Below are positions 8,054 through 16,211 of a stretch of DNA of 64,000 nucleotides, piece after piece (the stretch's first letter is position 1; every line of letters starts with the position of its first letter). The DNA is from Corallococcus silvisoli. GTDB lineage: Bacteria > Myxococcota > Myxococcia > Myxococcales > Myxococcaceae. The stretch spans positions 186,001 to 250,000 of the forward strand of contig NZ_JAAAPJ010000001.1 of NCBI RefSeq assembly GCF_009909145.1. The letters run 5' to 3'. The translations under genes were made by a program, and so were the position numbers. The notes beneath the pieces were generated by a model, which was not told the origin of the DNA, made no database searches, and saw only the letters and a program-made list of their open reading frames with translations.

Positions 8054-11000
8054 TGCGGCAGTCTCCCGTCGGGCAGCGGCTCCCACAACATGATCTGCGA
8101 GGTGGGCATTCCGTTCGCGCCTGCCTTGTTGTTCCACTTCTTCCCGCCCTTGACCTTCATCTTGCCCGTCGCGGTGAGCACGAAGAGGTGCTCGTCGTGA
8201 ACCACCGGCGCGGAGATGGCATGGCCCTCCAGTTCGGTGGAGGTCATCGTGCCCGAGAGCTGGTTGGCCATGTAGGACTTGCCGTTCGCGTCGGCGTCCA
8301 GGTTGCAGATGTCCGCCGCCTGGCCCACCGCGGTCGCGGCATAGACGCTGTTCGAGCTGAGCGCCACGCCGCCCCACAGCTTCTGGCCCGGGGCCAGCTT
8401 CTCCACCCACAGGGGCTTGAGCTCCGCGCACCCCTTGGTCCCGCTGGGGTCCGTGTCCTCGAACGCCAGCAGGTGGTACTGGTACGTGGGGGGGCCGTTG
8501 GGGTTCGGCTCCTTGTAGCCGTCCGTGTACTTGTCCGGGCTGTCGCTCGTCCCGAAGAAGAAGCGCACCGCGGGGCCCGCGTCCGTGGTGACGAGCTTCA
8601 CCGCCATGTTGGAGTAGAGCTGCTGCAGCTCCAGCTCCGTCTGGTTGGCGTTCGGGTTGTTCTTCAGCGCGGACGCCGCGTGGGCGACCATGCACTTCTT
8701 CACCTGGCTGCCCAGCTTCCGGCTGGTGCTCACGTCCTTGAGGTTGACGCGCCAGACGCTGCCGGCCGTGGTGGGCACGTACATGACGTCATAGGAGCCG
8801 TCCTGGTCCAGGTCCAGCATCGCGGTCTCCGCCGCGATGCCCGAGCCCTGCTCGAAGGTGATGACGCCCGCGTTCTTGGCGGTGCCGTACTGCATCGGCT
8901 TGCCCGTCTTCATGTCGAGGATGAACACCGCGCCCGCGCGCTTGGTCGCCGGCTCGTAGTCGGTGCCCACCACCGCCGCCCAGCGCCGGTCCTTGTCAGC
9001 CGCGGAGCCCCAGGAGATGCGGGCGATGGAGGGGGCGTGCCGCGAGCCGGTGTTGTCCGGCATCAGCACGGCGGGGTCCGCCGTCTGCGCGGAGGAGAAC
9101 GCGGTCGTCACGTCCACGTCCGCGAGGCTGAACTCCCACAGCGGGAGCGGGTACCAGGAGTTGGTCGGGTCGGTGATGTCGAGCGAGAAGACCACGGGGT
9201 TGGCCTTGCCCGTCGCGGAGACGAGCACCGTCTTGGCGCCCTTCTGCTTCTCCGCCGTCGACGCCGGCTTCCAGGTGTACTTGATGCTGTCGGCCCAGTC
9301 GTTCCGGTCACCCAGGTCCACGTTGGCGATGCTGGGGGACGCGTCCATCTGGGGCCGCACGAGCGTGCCGGAGTTGCGGAAGCGCACGTACTGGTTGCGG
9401 TACTGGCTCAGCATCATGTTGGGCATGTACGCGAACGCCTCGTTGCCGGTGCCGTACTTGCGCTGGGCCGGCGTGGAGGGGGCCGGGCAGTTCTCCGGCA
9501 CGAAGTAGCCGCGGTACTGGTCGTTCGGGCGGCAGCCGTCTTTCAGGGCGTTGCGGAAGTCGCCCGTGTCGAAGGAGTGGAGCACGCCGCTCATCGTGCC
9601 CACGAAGGCCCGGGTGCTCCGGGTCTCCAGGGGCTTCATGAAGTTGTTGAGGTAGTCCGTCCGCTCGGCGGCCTTCGCGTTCTGGTACCAGTTGTCCTGG
9701 TACGGGGGCACCGCCACCGCCACGGTGGAGAGGTTGATGCCGCCCATGGGCCAGGGCCGGATCTTGTTGGTGCCGGAGGCCTTGGGGTTCTCGTAGCCGT
9801 ACAGCCAGTCGATGAGGAACTGCCGGTCGCTGTAGGGGGCTGGATCCGCGGCCGCGGTCACCGTGCAGACGCCGTCGTGATTCATGTCGTACAGATAGCG
9901 GCCATCAATCTCGCTGTAGGTGTTGCAGTAGGAGGCGGGAAGCAGCGTGCCGCCCACTTCGGCCACGTCCTTGACCTCCTTGCGAACCCCCGCGTCGTTC
10001 ATCGTGTAGAGCTTGCGGTTGAGCGGGTTGGAGGCGGCCAGCGACAGGGCCATCACGCGCCCGGCCTCCCAGCGCTGCTTCGGGGCCGTCTCATCGGGCT
10101 TCTCCGGGTCGTAGAGCGACTGGAGGTACATCCGACCGCGGATGGTGAAGTCCTTGGCGCCGTCATAGCCGCGGATGCCCGCCGCGGGCAGGCTGCCCTC
10201 GGCGTTCCAGTTCACGCCCCAGTTCTGACCCGGCGTCTCGTTCACGCCCCAGACGGCGACGTTGCCCAGCGTGCTGGGGCTGGAGCGCGCGTAGGCGCCG
10301 GAGCGCACCGCCTGATAGCCGATGTCCACGTCGTCGATGATGGGACGGCACAGCTCGCTGGGGCTGCTGATGTCCACCTTCCAGCACAGCTGCGAGCCGG
10401 TGAGGCCCAGCGCCAGGATGTCGATCTCCACCTCCTGGTCGGGGTACGGCGGCGTGTTGTTCAGGGGCACCGGGACCCAGCCGGGGGATTCGTTCTTCTG
10501 GTACTTGCCGTTGGCGTCCAGCACGCGGCAGTCCACGGCGATGGAATAGGTGATGGTGGGCTTCACGCTGCCGGCCGTGCACGCGCCGGGGATCTCCTCC
10601 GTCCAGCAAGGAGCCTTCGTGCAGCCCGCGCGGATGTTGCTGGGAGGGGGTCCCGGGGTCGCGTAGGGCGCGACGTCGTCCTGGCGGCGGAAGCGGACCT
10701 TGGTGATGGTGAAGTTCGGGCCCAGCGCGTCGCCCACGTCGCTCATGACGTCCGAGGACACGGTGGTGGACTTGGCGCCACCGCCGTTCTCCTTGTTGAT
10801 CATGAACACGATGTCGTTGAAGTCGCGGTCACCGCCGCCGTTGAGGTCCTCGAAGCCGAGGATCCACCGGAAGGGGTCCGTGGTGGGTGCGCCCACGATG
10901 ACGTGGGGCATGTAGTTCATCCGGTCCACTTCCGGCTTCAGGTTCCCCGGCTCCGTGCCGGGGCGCATGATGGTCACGCCCTCCTTGGGCATCTTGAGGT

Positions 11001-12360
11001 TCTTGTACGCGACCGTATCCAGGCGGTTGAGCGTGTCCTGCTCCAGCCAGCCGCAGGCCTTCTTCGTGGTGCCCGTGATGAGGCAGGCGGACGCGTCCGT
11101 CGGGGAGTTGCAGCTCTCGGAGTAGCTGCAGCCGATGTTGCGCTCCGCCACCTTGTTGTCCGCGGGCGCCTTGAAGTTCTGGTCCAGGTTCCAGGTGGCC
11201 TTGGAGAAGAACACGGAGATGGACGTCTGCAGGTGCAGCAGGCACTTGCCGTCCTCGGCGGGGTCACCCGTGTAGGGCTTGCGCTTGAGGCAGGGGGCGA
11301 CCGTGTCGTTGTCCGTGTTGTGGCGGGCGTCGTAGTACACGACGGCGAAGAAGACGATCTCCTTGCCTCCCTGGACCAGGCCCAGGTTGACCCGGCGGTC
11401 TCCCGTGTTGATCTGCTGGTAGTTCGTGTACTCGGGATCCGAGGGCGGGGGCTGCGGGAGCTTGATGCCGCGGAAGTCGTACTGGGAGACGTTGTAGTCC
11501 GGGATGCCGTCGTACGTGTCCATGACGTCCGCGACGGGGCCCAGGTTGCGGTGGACGGTCTTGTCGCTGTCGTCATCCACCAGCAGGAAGACCATTCTTC
11601 CCAGGCCCAGGTTGTTGTTCTCGGGCGCAGCCGGCTCCAGCAGGTTGGGGATGTGCGGGAACAGGCCCTTGTCGGACGCGTCGTCGTCCGTGAGGTTGGA
11701 GGGGTCGCCGTTGCCCTTGACGGGCATCGTCGCGCCCACCCAGTCCACCGCGATGTTGTAGAAGCTGGAGTCCGCCCGGCCCGGGCGCGCGTCCGTGACG
11801 TCGGGCTTGGCCACGTAGGTCTTGGCGCAGTTGGCTCGCAGCGCCAGCTCGGGCTCGTAGTACTTCTTGCCTCCGGACGTGAAGGTCTGGCTGCAGCGCC
11901 GCGACAGGCCCACGTACTTGACGGGCAGGACGGTGTCGTCGTCCGGCGTCATGTTGTAGATGGCTTCGTGCAGGTCGAGGATGCCGTTGTTGTTCTTGTC
12001 GACCAGGTTGCCGTTGGCGTCCGCGTAGCCGCGGGCCTTCACGTCATCCATGTACATGTAGCCGAGCGAGTGGGACGCGCCGGCGGACTCGTACACGTAG
12101 TCGATGGTGACGGTCTGGTCGAACGGGAAGGTGATGTTCTCCGAGTCCAGCTTCTTGAGGTTGGTGTTGAGCTGGAGGCGGCCGTCATCGCGCAGGATGA
12201 TGGTGTTGTTGGCGACGGTGAGGCCGTCCGGGCCCAGCTTGAAGTCGCCCTGCTTGTCGTTGGCCAGGTCGTCCTGACAGAGCTGCTGCGACGCCGTCAT
12301 GGCGGGCGTCGCGACTGTCAGCACCAGTGCCGTGAGGGTTCGTTGAAAGAGCGTGCGCAT
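8050..12360 (-). CDS. pilY1: PilY1-type pilus tip adhesin/assembly protein with calcium-binding motifs
   Basis: About 1436 aa secreted protein with an N-terminal signal peptide (MRTLFQRTLTALVLTVATP, then AMTA). Three features stand out. Residues 121-132 read DKNNNGILDLHE, a textbook EF-hand calcium loop. Residues 503-516 (FEDLNGGGDRDFND) match the DUF4114 signature. The C-terminal third is the PilC/PilY1 beta-propeller, with a calcium loop DLDQDGSYD at 1183-1191. No MIDAS-type vWA motif (DxSxS) was seen, unlike Pseudomonas PilY1. PilY1 sits at the pilus tip with minor pilins and is needed for pilus priming and adhesion. The ATG overlaps the tfcP stop (TGATG) behind GGGGAAG; the 3' end overlaps pilV. 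Confidence 0.9.
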   Translation of the reverse strand: MRTLFQRTLTALVLTVATPAMTASQQLCQDDLANDKQGDFKLGPDGLTVANNTIILRDDGRLQLNTNLKKLDSENITFPFDQTVTIDYVYESAGASHSLGYMYMDDVKARGYADANGNLVDKNNNGILDLHEAIYNMTPDDDTVLPVKYVGLSRRCSQTFTSGGKKYYEPELALRANCAKTYVAKPDVTDARPGRADSSFYNIAVDWVGATMPVKGNGDPSNLTDDDASDKGLFPHIPNLLEPAAPENNNLGLGRMVFLLVDDDSDKTVHRNLGPVADVMDTYDGIPDYNVSQYDFRGIKLPQPPPSDPEYTNYQQINTGDRRVNLGLVQGGKEIVFFAVVYYDARHNTDNDTVAPCLKRKPYTGDPAEDGKCLLHLQTSISVFFSKATWNLDQNFKAPADNKVAERNIGCSYSESCNSPTDASACLITGTTKKACGWLEQDTLNRLDTVAYKNLKMPKEGVTIMRPGTEPGNLKPEVDRMNYMPHVIVGAPTTDPFRWILGFEDLNGGGDRDFNDIVFMINKENGGGAKSTTVSSDVMSDVGDALGPNFTITKVRFRRQDDVAPYATPGPPPSNIRAGCTKAPCWTEEIPGACTAGSVKPTITYSIAVDCRVLDANGKYQKNESPGWVPVPLNNTPPYPDQEVEIDILALGLTGSQLCWKVDISSPSELCRPIIDDVDIGYQAVRSGAYARSSPSTLGNVAVWGVNETPGQNWGVNWNAEGSLPAAGIRGYDGAKDFTIRGRMYLQSLYDPEKPDETAPKQRWEAGRVMALSLAASNPLNRKLYTMNDAGVRKEVKDVAEVGGTLLPASYCNTYSEIDGRYLYDMNHDGVCTVTAAADPAPYSDRQFLIDWLYGYENPKASGTNKIRPWPMGGINLSTVAVAVPPYQDNWYQNAKAAERTDYLNNFMKPLETRSTRAFVGTMSGVLHSFDTGDFRNALKDGCRPNDQYRGYFVPENCPAPSTPAQRKYGTGNEAFAYMPNMMLSQYRNQYVRFRNSGTLVRPQMDASPSIANVDLGDRNDWADSIKYTWKPASTAEKQKGAKTVLVSATGKANPVVFSLDITDPTNSWYPLPLWEFSLADVDVTTAFSSAQTADPAVLMPDNTGSRHAPSIARISWGSAADKDRRWAAVVGTDYEPATKRAGAVFILDMKTGKPMQYGTAKNAGVITFEQGSGIAAETAMLDLDQDGSYDVMYVPTTAGSVWRVNLKDVSTSRKLGSQVKKCMVAHAASALKNNPNANQTELELQQLYSNMAVKLVTTDAGPAVRFFFGTSDSPDKYTDGYKEPNPNGPPTYQYHLLAFEDTDPSGTKGCAELKPLWVEKLAPGQKLWGGVALSSNSVYAATAVGQAADICNLDADANGKSYMANQLSGTMTSTELEGHAISAPVVHDEHLFVLTATGKMKVKGGKKWNNKAGANGMPTSQIMLWEPLPDGRLPQ

Positions 12361-12809
12361 CACTTCTTCCCCTGGTTCTTCGGCTGGGACTTCGCCTTCG
12401 CTTCCGCCTCGGCCTTTTCACGCACTTCCCGGGCCGCCACCTGTTGCTCCATCTGCTGCCGCAGCAGCATCCGGCGCGGCGGAGCCGCGGGCACCGTCAC
12501 GGTGGCCAGGAAGCTAGTCAGCGCATCCAGGTCATCCGGAGGCAGCAGGCGTGTGTCGCAGTTGGTCTTCGGGTTGATCGCGTGGGGACTCCTCACCCAC
12601 GTCCGTACCTGCGTCAGGTTCTGTCTGCGGAGCACCTGATCCATGTAGGGCCCGACGGGCTCACGGGAGCCAAGCAGGCTCTTGGGCTTCTCCGTCGGGG
12701 TCTGTGCCTGGTGGCACTGCGCGCAGGCCTTGTTGAAGGCCAGTTCGCCTCGCTCCTGGGCGCTGGCGAGCGCCGGGAGCAGGAGCAGCAGGGGAGTCAG
12801 GCGTTTCAT
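12360..12809 (-). CDS. tfcP: TfcP-like noncanonical cytochrome c with predicted His/Cys heme ligation
   Basis: 149 aa with a signal peptide (MKRLTPLLLLLPALASAQ) and one heme motif CAQCH at residues 29-33. In class I cytochromes c the distal ligand is a Met just before the last helix; here that place holds Cys84 (KTNCDTRLLPPDDLDALTSF). After the cytochrome fold comes a charged Ala/Lys/Glu-rich tail (about 112-149). In Myxococcus xanthus a cytochrome of this kind, TfcP, is encoded beside PilY1 and supports calcium binding by PilY1 and pilus formation, with His/Cys ligation. The position between pilX and pilY1 and the Cys substitution make this the likely orthologue. Only Met56 could be a rival ligand, but it lies in the wrong helix. 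Confidence 0.75.
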   Translation of the reverse strand: MKRLTPLLLLLPALASAQERGELAFNKACAQCHQAQTPTEKPKSLLGSREPVGPYMDQVLRRQNLTQVRTWVRSPHAINPKTNCDTRLLPPDDLDALTSFLATVTVPAAPPRRMLLRQQMEQQVAAREVREKAEAEAKAKSQPKNQGKK

Positions 12810-12834
12810 GATGGGCTCGTGGGGGGCGGCGAAG

Positions 12835-13539
12835 TTACGGAAGCGTGGTGGTCGTCGAATCGTCGGGCGCCTTCTGGTCCGTCGGATTGTTGTAGGTCAT
12901 GTCCGGGCCGCAGCCCTTGGTGATGCAGCCCGGCGTGAAGACGGAGGTGCCGTCGGCGTTGTTGACCAGCGCCTGGGTCATCACGCGCGTCGGACGGCCG
13001 TTCGCGCTGGTCACCTCGCCCACGGAGAGGATCCACACCTGACGGTTGGCGTCGACGCTGGAGTTTTCGTCGTCCACGTCGTCCCGGACGAAGACGCGGT
13101 AGCGCACGTTGCGCTGCTCCGGGTAGACGACGCCGGCGGGGATTTCCGTCGCGTCGAGGTCGGCGACGCGGAGGCTGTATTCGTTCCAGTTGCCCGCGCC
13201 TGCTCCGGGCAGCAGCTCGTACCAGGGCGGATTGGCGGTGGCCATGCCGGGGATGTCCGTGACTGGGACGGCCCCCCCCAACGCGTTGGGCAGGTTCAGG
13301 GTGGGCTGAGGGGAGTTGGCCGCCATCATCAGGCGCACCGCCTCGCGGCCTTCCGCGAGGCCCGCCTCGGCGGCGAAGAACGCCTGCTTCCTGCGGCGGG
13401 TGTCCGCCTGGCTGTCGGCCTCGCGGCCCACCACGCTGAAGCTGAGCATCACCGCCATGGTCACGACGGCAACCACTCCCAGTGCGAGCAGGAGCGTGAA
13501 GCCGCGGGGCCGGCGGCGGAGGGTTGGGCGAAGCACCAT
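12835..13539 (-). CDS. pilX: type IV pilus minor pilin PilX family
   Basis: 234 aa, first gene of the pilus-tip operon. The class III signal is RRRPRGFTLLLALGVVAVV with cleavage after Gly13. The residue at mature position 5 is Leu rather than the usual Glu, as in GspK/PilX-type subunits expected at the very tip, where no neighbour above needs the Glu5 contact. The next segment, READSQADTRRRKQAFFAAE, is typical of the PilX_N family. The ATG at 13539 has an AGGAG ribosome binding site 8 bases upstream and a sigma-54-type promoter about 55-70 bases upstream. Expression of the whole operon probably starts here. Confidence 0.85.
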   Translation of the reverse strand: MVLRPTLRRRPRGFTLLLALGVVAVVTMAVMLSFSVVGREADSQADTRRRKQAFFAAEAGLAEGREAVRLMMAANSPQPTLNLPNALGGAVPVTDIPGMATANPPWYELLPGAGAGNWNEYSLRVADLDATEIPAGVVYPEQRNVRYRVFVRDDVDDENSSVDANRQVWILSVGEVTSANGRPTRVMTQALVNNADGTSVFTPGCITKGCGPDMTYNNPTDQKAPDDSTTTTLP

Positions 13540-13592
13540 CGGGGACTCCTTCGCATGCCCCTGGGGGGAGGCACGGCTTGGGAGCCCGGAAC

Positions 13593-13608
13593 AGCAATCC
13601 CCGTGCCG
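13593..13608 (-). promoter_or_regulatory. sigma-54 (RpoN) promoter of the pilus-tip operon
   Basis: Minus strand reads CGGCACGGGGATTGCT: GGCAC, five bases, TTGCT, with GG and GC separated by exactly 10 bases. Only the first T of the TGGCAC-N5-TTGCW consensus differs. The predicted transcript start near 13582 leaves a leader of about 43 bases before the pilX ATG. An enhancer-binding activator (for example a PilR-type regulator) would be needed. Confidence 0.7.
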
Positions 13609-13716
13609 AAAGATTCAGCACTCAACCCGCTGGAATAAGGGATGTCCGCGAGTGGGGGGGTACCGTCTGACGTCAGGGGACTGCGCAAAGTTTGCGAGCC
13701 CCCTCATTCTTGCGAG

Positions 13717-13742
13717 GTCGCGGCCCTCTTTCGGGCCGCGAC
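13717..13742 (-). terminator. hairpin terminator after the Gly/Lys-rich protein gene
   Basis: GTCGCGGCCC, a six-base loop, then GGGCCGCGAC: a perfect 10-bp stem starting 4 bases beyond the stop codon at 13747. There is no strong T-run after it, so termination strength is uncertain. Confidence 0.6.
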
Positions 13743-13746
13743 GGTG

Positions 13747-14073
13747 CTAGCGCTGGCCGCCGCGAAGGGCGGCGCGCAGGCGGAGCATGTCGTCCAGGAC
13801 GCCCGGATCCACCAGCTCCAGGGCGGCCTTCTGGGACAGGCCGCGTGGCTGCTGGCGGTACTCCTCTTCGTCCTCCTCGCCGCCGCCCTTTCCGCCCTTG
13901 CCGCCGTCGCCACCCTTGCCGCCGCCCTTGCCGTCGCCGCCCTTGGGCATCAGCGCCACCGGCTGCGAGATGCCCGACTCCAGGCGGGGGAAGGCATTGG
14001 CGTCGGCGCGCACCGAGGCGAAGACGCTGACCATGGACAGGCAGAACACGATGGCGACGGTGAGGGTCTTCAT
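13747..14073 (-). CDS. small secreted Gly/Lys-rich acidic-tailed protein, function unknown
   Basis: 108 aa, not recognised as a known family. A signal peptide (MKTLTVAIVFCLSMVSVFAS) leads to a low-complexity centre at residues 44-71, in which Gly-Gly-Lys/Asp repeats run into an acidic stretch (GGGEEDEEE). A helical C-terminus follows (QKAALELVDPGVLDDMLRL). The ATG at 14073 has GGAG 6 bases upstream. It lies 62 bases after the cytochrome c gene in the same direction and ends at a hairpin terminator, so the two may be co-transcribed. The alternating cationic and acidic blocks suggest a disordered, possibly metal- or polymer-binding periplasmic protein; this is inference only. Confidence 0.6.
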   Translation of the reverse strand: MKTLTVAIVFCLSMVSVFASVRADANAFPRLESGISQPVALMPKGGDGKGGGKGGDGGKGGKGGGEEDEEEYRQQPRGLSQKAALELVDPGVLDDMLRLRAALRGGQR

Positions 14074-14135
14074 GGCGGCTCCAATTCTCCCAGGCTTCAC
14101 GACGCCCATGCGCCAGCGGTTATTCACGCGGCCCG

Positions 14136-14462
14136 CTACTTCGCCTTGAAGGTGCGGATGTATCCCACCAGGGCGTCGATCTGCTCCGGGGTGAGCTTGT
14201 CCTTGTAGGCCTTCATCTTGGGGTTGTCGGAGGAGCCGTTGGCGATGACCCCGCGCAGCTCGGCGTCCGACTCGGCCTTCTGCCAGGAGGCCCGGCTCAT
14301 GTCGGGGATGGACTCCTTCTTGCCCATGCGGGTCTGGGCACGGCCATCCGCGCCGTGGCACCCCTTGCAGCTCTTGTCCCAGAGCGCCGCGGTGTCGTCG
14401 GCGAAGGCAGCGGCTGGGGCGCACAGCAGGAGGGGGAACAGCAGGGACCACCGCGTCGTCAT
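14136..14462 (-). CDS. periplasmic class I cytochrome c
   Basis: 108 aa with a signal peptide (MTTRWSLLFPLLLCAPAAAF). The heme motif CKGCH is at residues 32-36 and the distal Met is most likely Met83 (NPKMKAYKDKLTPEQ), followed by the usual C-terminal helix (IDALVGYIRTF). This is a canonical His/Met monoheme electron carrier, unlike the Cys-type cytochrome 1.3 kb downstream. The ATG at 14462 has GGAGA upstream and a good -10 hexamer (TATACT) lies about 27 bases before it. The partner oxidase or reductase is not in the window. Confidence 0.85.
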   Translation of the reverse strand: MTTRWSLLFPLLLCAPAAAFADDTAALWDKSCKGCHGADGRAQTRMGKKESIPDMSRASWQKAESDAELRGVIANGSSDNPKMKAYKDKLTPEQIDALVGYIRTFKAK

Positions 14463-14488
14463 GCACCGTCTCCGGGAGAAAGGGCGCC

Positions 14489-14494
14489 AGTATA
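14489..14494 (-). promoter_or_regulatory. candidate -10 element of cytochrome c gene
   Basis: TATACT on the minus strand, five of six matches to TATAAT, in the 47-base gap between the membrane protein gene and the cytochrome c gene. No convincing -35 hexamer is present, so this is a weak prediction that the cytochrome has its own promoter. Confidence 0.35.
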
Positions 14495-14509
14495 GCGACC
14501 CCCGCGCGC

Positions 14510-16204
14510 TCAGGAACCGGCGTGGGGCCAGAACGCAGGAGACGGGCGATCCGGGGGCTGGAGCCAGACGGACTCCAGGAAGCGCACCGCGTTCTGGTCC
14601 GCCCGGTCGTTCCGGGTGAACGCCGCCTGCGCGCCCCCGAGCACCGCCAGCGTCGCGAGCCCCGCCGCCCAGGCCCTGGGGGAGGCGCCGTGTCCGGACG
14701 CGTCCCGGCCCAGCGCGAGGAAGACGCATGCCGCCACGGCGAGGAGCGCCGCGAACAGCACCGCGCCCGCGAGCGCGGTGGGCAAGCCCCCGAAGGCGAG
14801 CAGGTTGGGCGGATGGTAGCCGCCCAGGAGCAGCGGCCGGGCCAGCGCGAGCACGGGGGTGGAGACGTCGTCGGGGATGTAGTTGATGAACGTGGCCAGC
14901 CCGGTCATCAGCACCGACGCCGAGCACAGCATGGCCGCCATGCCCGACAGCGCGGGCCGCCCGGCGCCGCGCAGCCGCTCCAGCACGAGCCCCGCGGGCA
15001 GCAGCAGGAAGGGCACCAGGCCCGTGAGGTGGCGTGGCCCGGTGGTCCAGCCCCACGAGTCATAGGTGAAGGACGACGTGAAGTACGTGTAGCCGGCGAG
15101 CGTCACCGCGGACATCCAGAAGAGGGCGCGCGCCTCCGGGGAGGTGCGGCCCTGACGCTGGAGCAGCCCGAGCCCAGGCAGCGCGAGCAGCAGGAAGGGC
15201 GACAGGGTGAAGAGCCCCCGGAGCGGGGAGAAGAACGACAGCGTGAAGGCGCGGGGATCCGGCGTGCGGATGCCCAGGAAGCCGCCCAGGTGCCACGGCT
15301 GGTAGGCTGCGTCGTTGAGGTGCTTGTAGCCCGTCTCCAGCGGATGCCCGAACGTCGCCTGGTGGTAGAGCATCAGCGCCGCGATGAAGGGCAGCGCGCC
15401 CAGCACGGCGAGCCCCGTGGCCCGCCCCAGCTTGCGCAGCCGGACCGCCCAGGGGTCCGGCGTCCCCAGCAGCGTGAGGCAGGCGTAGAGGATGAGGCCC
15501 AGCACGCCCAGCGCGCCGGTGTACTCCGCCGCGACGGTGGCGCCCGCGCACGCACCGGCCACGACGTAGCCCCGGTCGCGCCACTCGCCACGGGCCAGCC
15601 GCCACAGCGCGTAGAAGCCCGCGAAGAGCAGCACCGCCGTCGTCTGGTGGCTCATGAAGAGCAGCGAGTAGCTGAACGCGAGCGAGCCCAGCGCGTACGT
15701 CACCGTGACGCCGTCCGCGACGAGGGGCGACAGGAACGCGCGCAGGAAGCGGCGCACGAGCCACAGCAGGCCCAGCGTGGGCAGCACCGTGAGGAAGAGG
15801 CGGCTGAAGAAGACCAGCGGCACCTCCGGCACGGCGTAGCGGTGGCCGCCGCCCACGGCCCTCAGGGCCGCGTACACGGGCACCGCGGCGAAGGACAGCA
15901 GGGGCGCCTTGGACGGGTAGTACTTCCCGTTCATCACCGACAGGTCGCCCACCGGGCCGTAGTCGCGCAGGGCCTGGTTGATGTCGAGCGTCCCGTCCTC
16001 CACCAGCGCTCGCGTCTGCCACAGCCGGCACAGCTCGTTGGGCGAGCGCAGCCCCGGGTGGTACGGGAAGAGGACCACGTAGAGCGCCGCCACCAGGGCC
16101 CACACCGCCCTCGGCAGGCCGGTGGCGCGGGGCGCGGGCGCTCCGGTGGGGAGCGCTGGGGCCGCGTCGGGGGGCGGCGGAGTGGGGTGGGGCGCGGCGC
16201 TCAC
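14510..16204 (-). CDS. multi-spanning membrane protein, GT-C glycosyltransferase-like
   Basis: 564 aa with a Pro/Ala-rich cytosolic N-terminus and about 10-12 membrane segments. After the first helix, an extracytoplasmic loop reads LRSPNELCRLWQTRALVEDG and continues with a conserved-looking YYPSKAPLLSF. This arrangement is typical of GT-C (ArnT/PMT-like) enzymes that use lipid-linked sugars. The Glu in SPNELCR may play the part of the catalytic acid, but no family signature is certain. The GTG start lies 7 bases after the fused glycosyltransferase/methyltransferase gene, so they probably form one operon acting on a surface glycan. No substrate can be named. Confidence 0.55.
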   Translation of the reverse strand: MSAAPHPTPPPPDAAPALPTGAPAPRATGLPRAVWALVAALYVVLFPYHPGLRSPNELCRLWQTRALVEDGTLDINQALRDYGPVGDLSVMNGKYYPSKAPLLSFAAVPVYAALRAVGGGHRYAVPEVPLVFFSRLFLTVLPTLGLLWLVRRFLRAFLSPLVADGVTVTYALGSLAFSYSLLFMSHQTTAVLLFAGFYALWRLARGEWRDRGYVVAGACAGATVAAEYTGALGVLGLILYACLTLLGTPDPWAVRLRKLGRATGLAVLGALPFIAALMLYHQATFGHPLETGYKHLNDAAYQPWHLGGFLGIRTPDPRAFTLSFFSPLRGLFTLSPFLLLALPGLGLLQRQGRTSPEARALFWMSAVTLAGYTYFTSSFTYDSWGWTTGPRHLTGLVPFLLLPAGLVLERLRGAGRPALSGMAAMLCSASVLMTGLATFINYIPDDVSTPVLALARPLLLGGYHPPNLLAFGGLPTALAGAVLFAALLAVAACVFLALGRDASGHGASPRAWAAGLATLAVLGGAQAAFTRNDRADQNAVRFLESVWLQPPDRPSPAFWPHAGS

Positions 16205-16211
16205 TCGGGCG

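Noticed and set aside
7544..8695. Longer version of pilV starting inside pilY1
   Set aside because: The first part is an out-of-frame reading of pilY1; the ATG at 8053 gives an exact prepilin signal and ATGA coupling.
8035..12639. Very long open frame (about 1530 codons) antisense to pilY1
   Set aside because: Low-complexity Val/Arg/His-rich translation with no family features; a reflection of third-position GC in pilY1.
13865..13945. Tandem repeat in the Gly/Lys-rich gene as a CRISPR or satellite
   Set aside because: It is codon-level low complexity within a coding region, with irregular period and no spacers.
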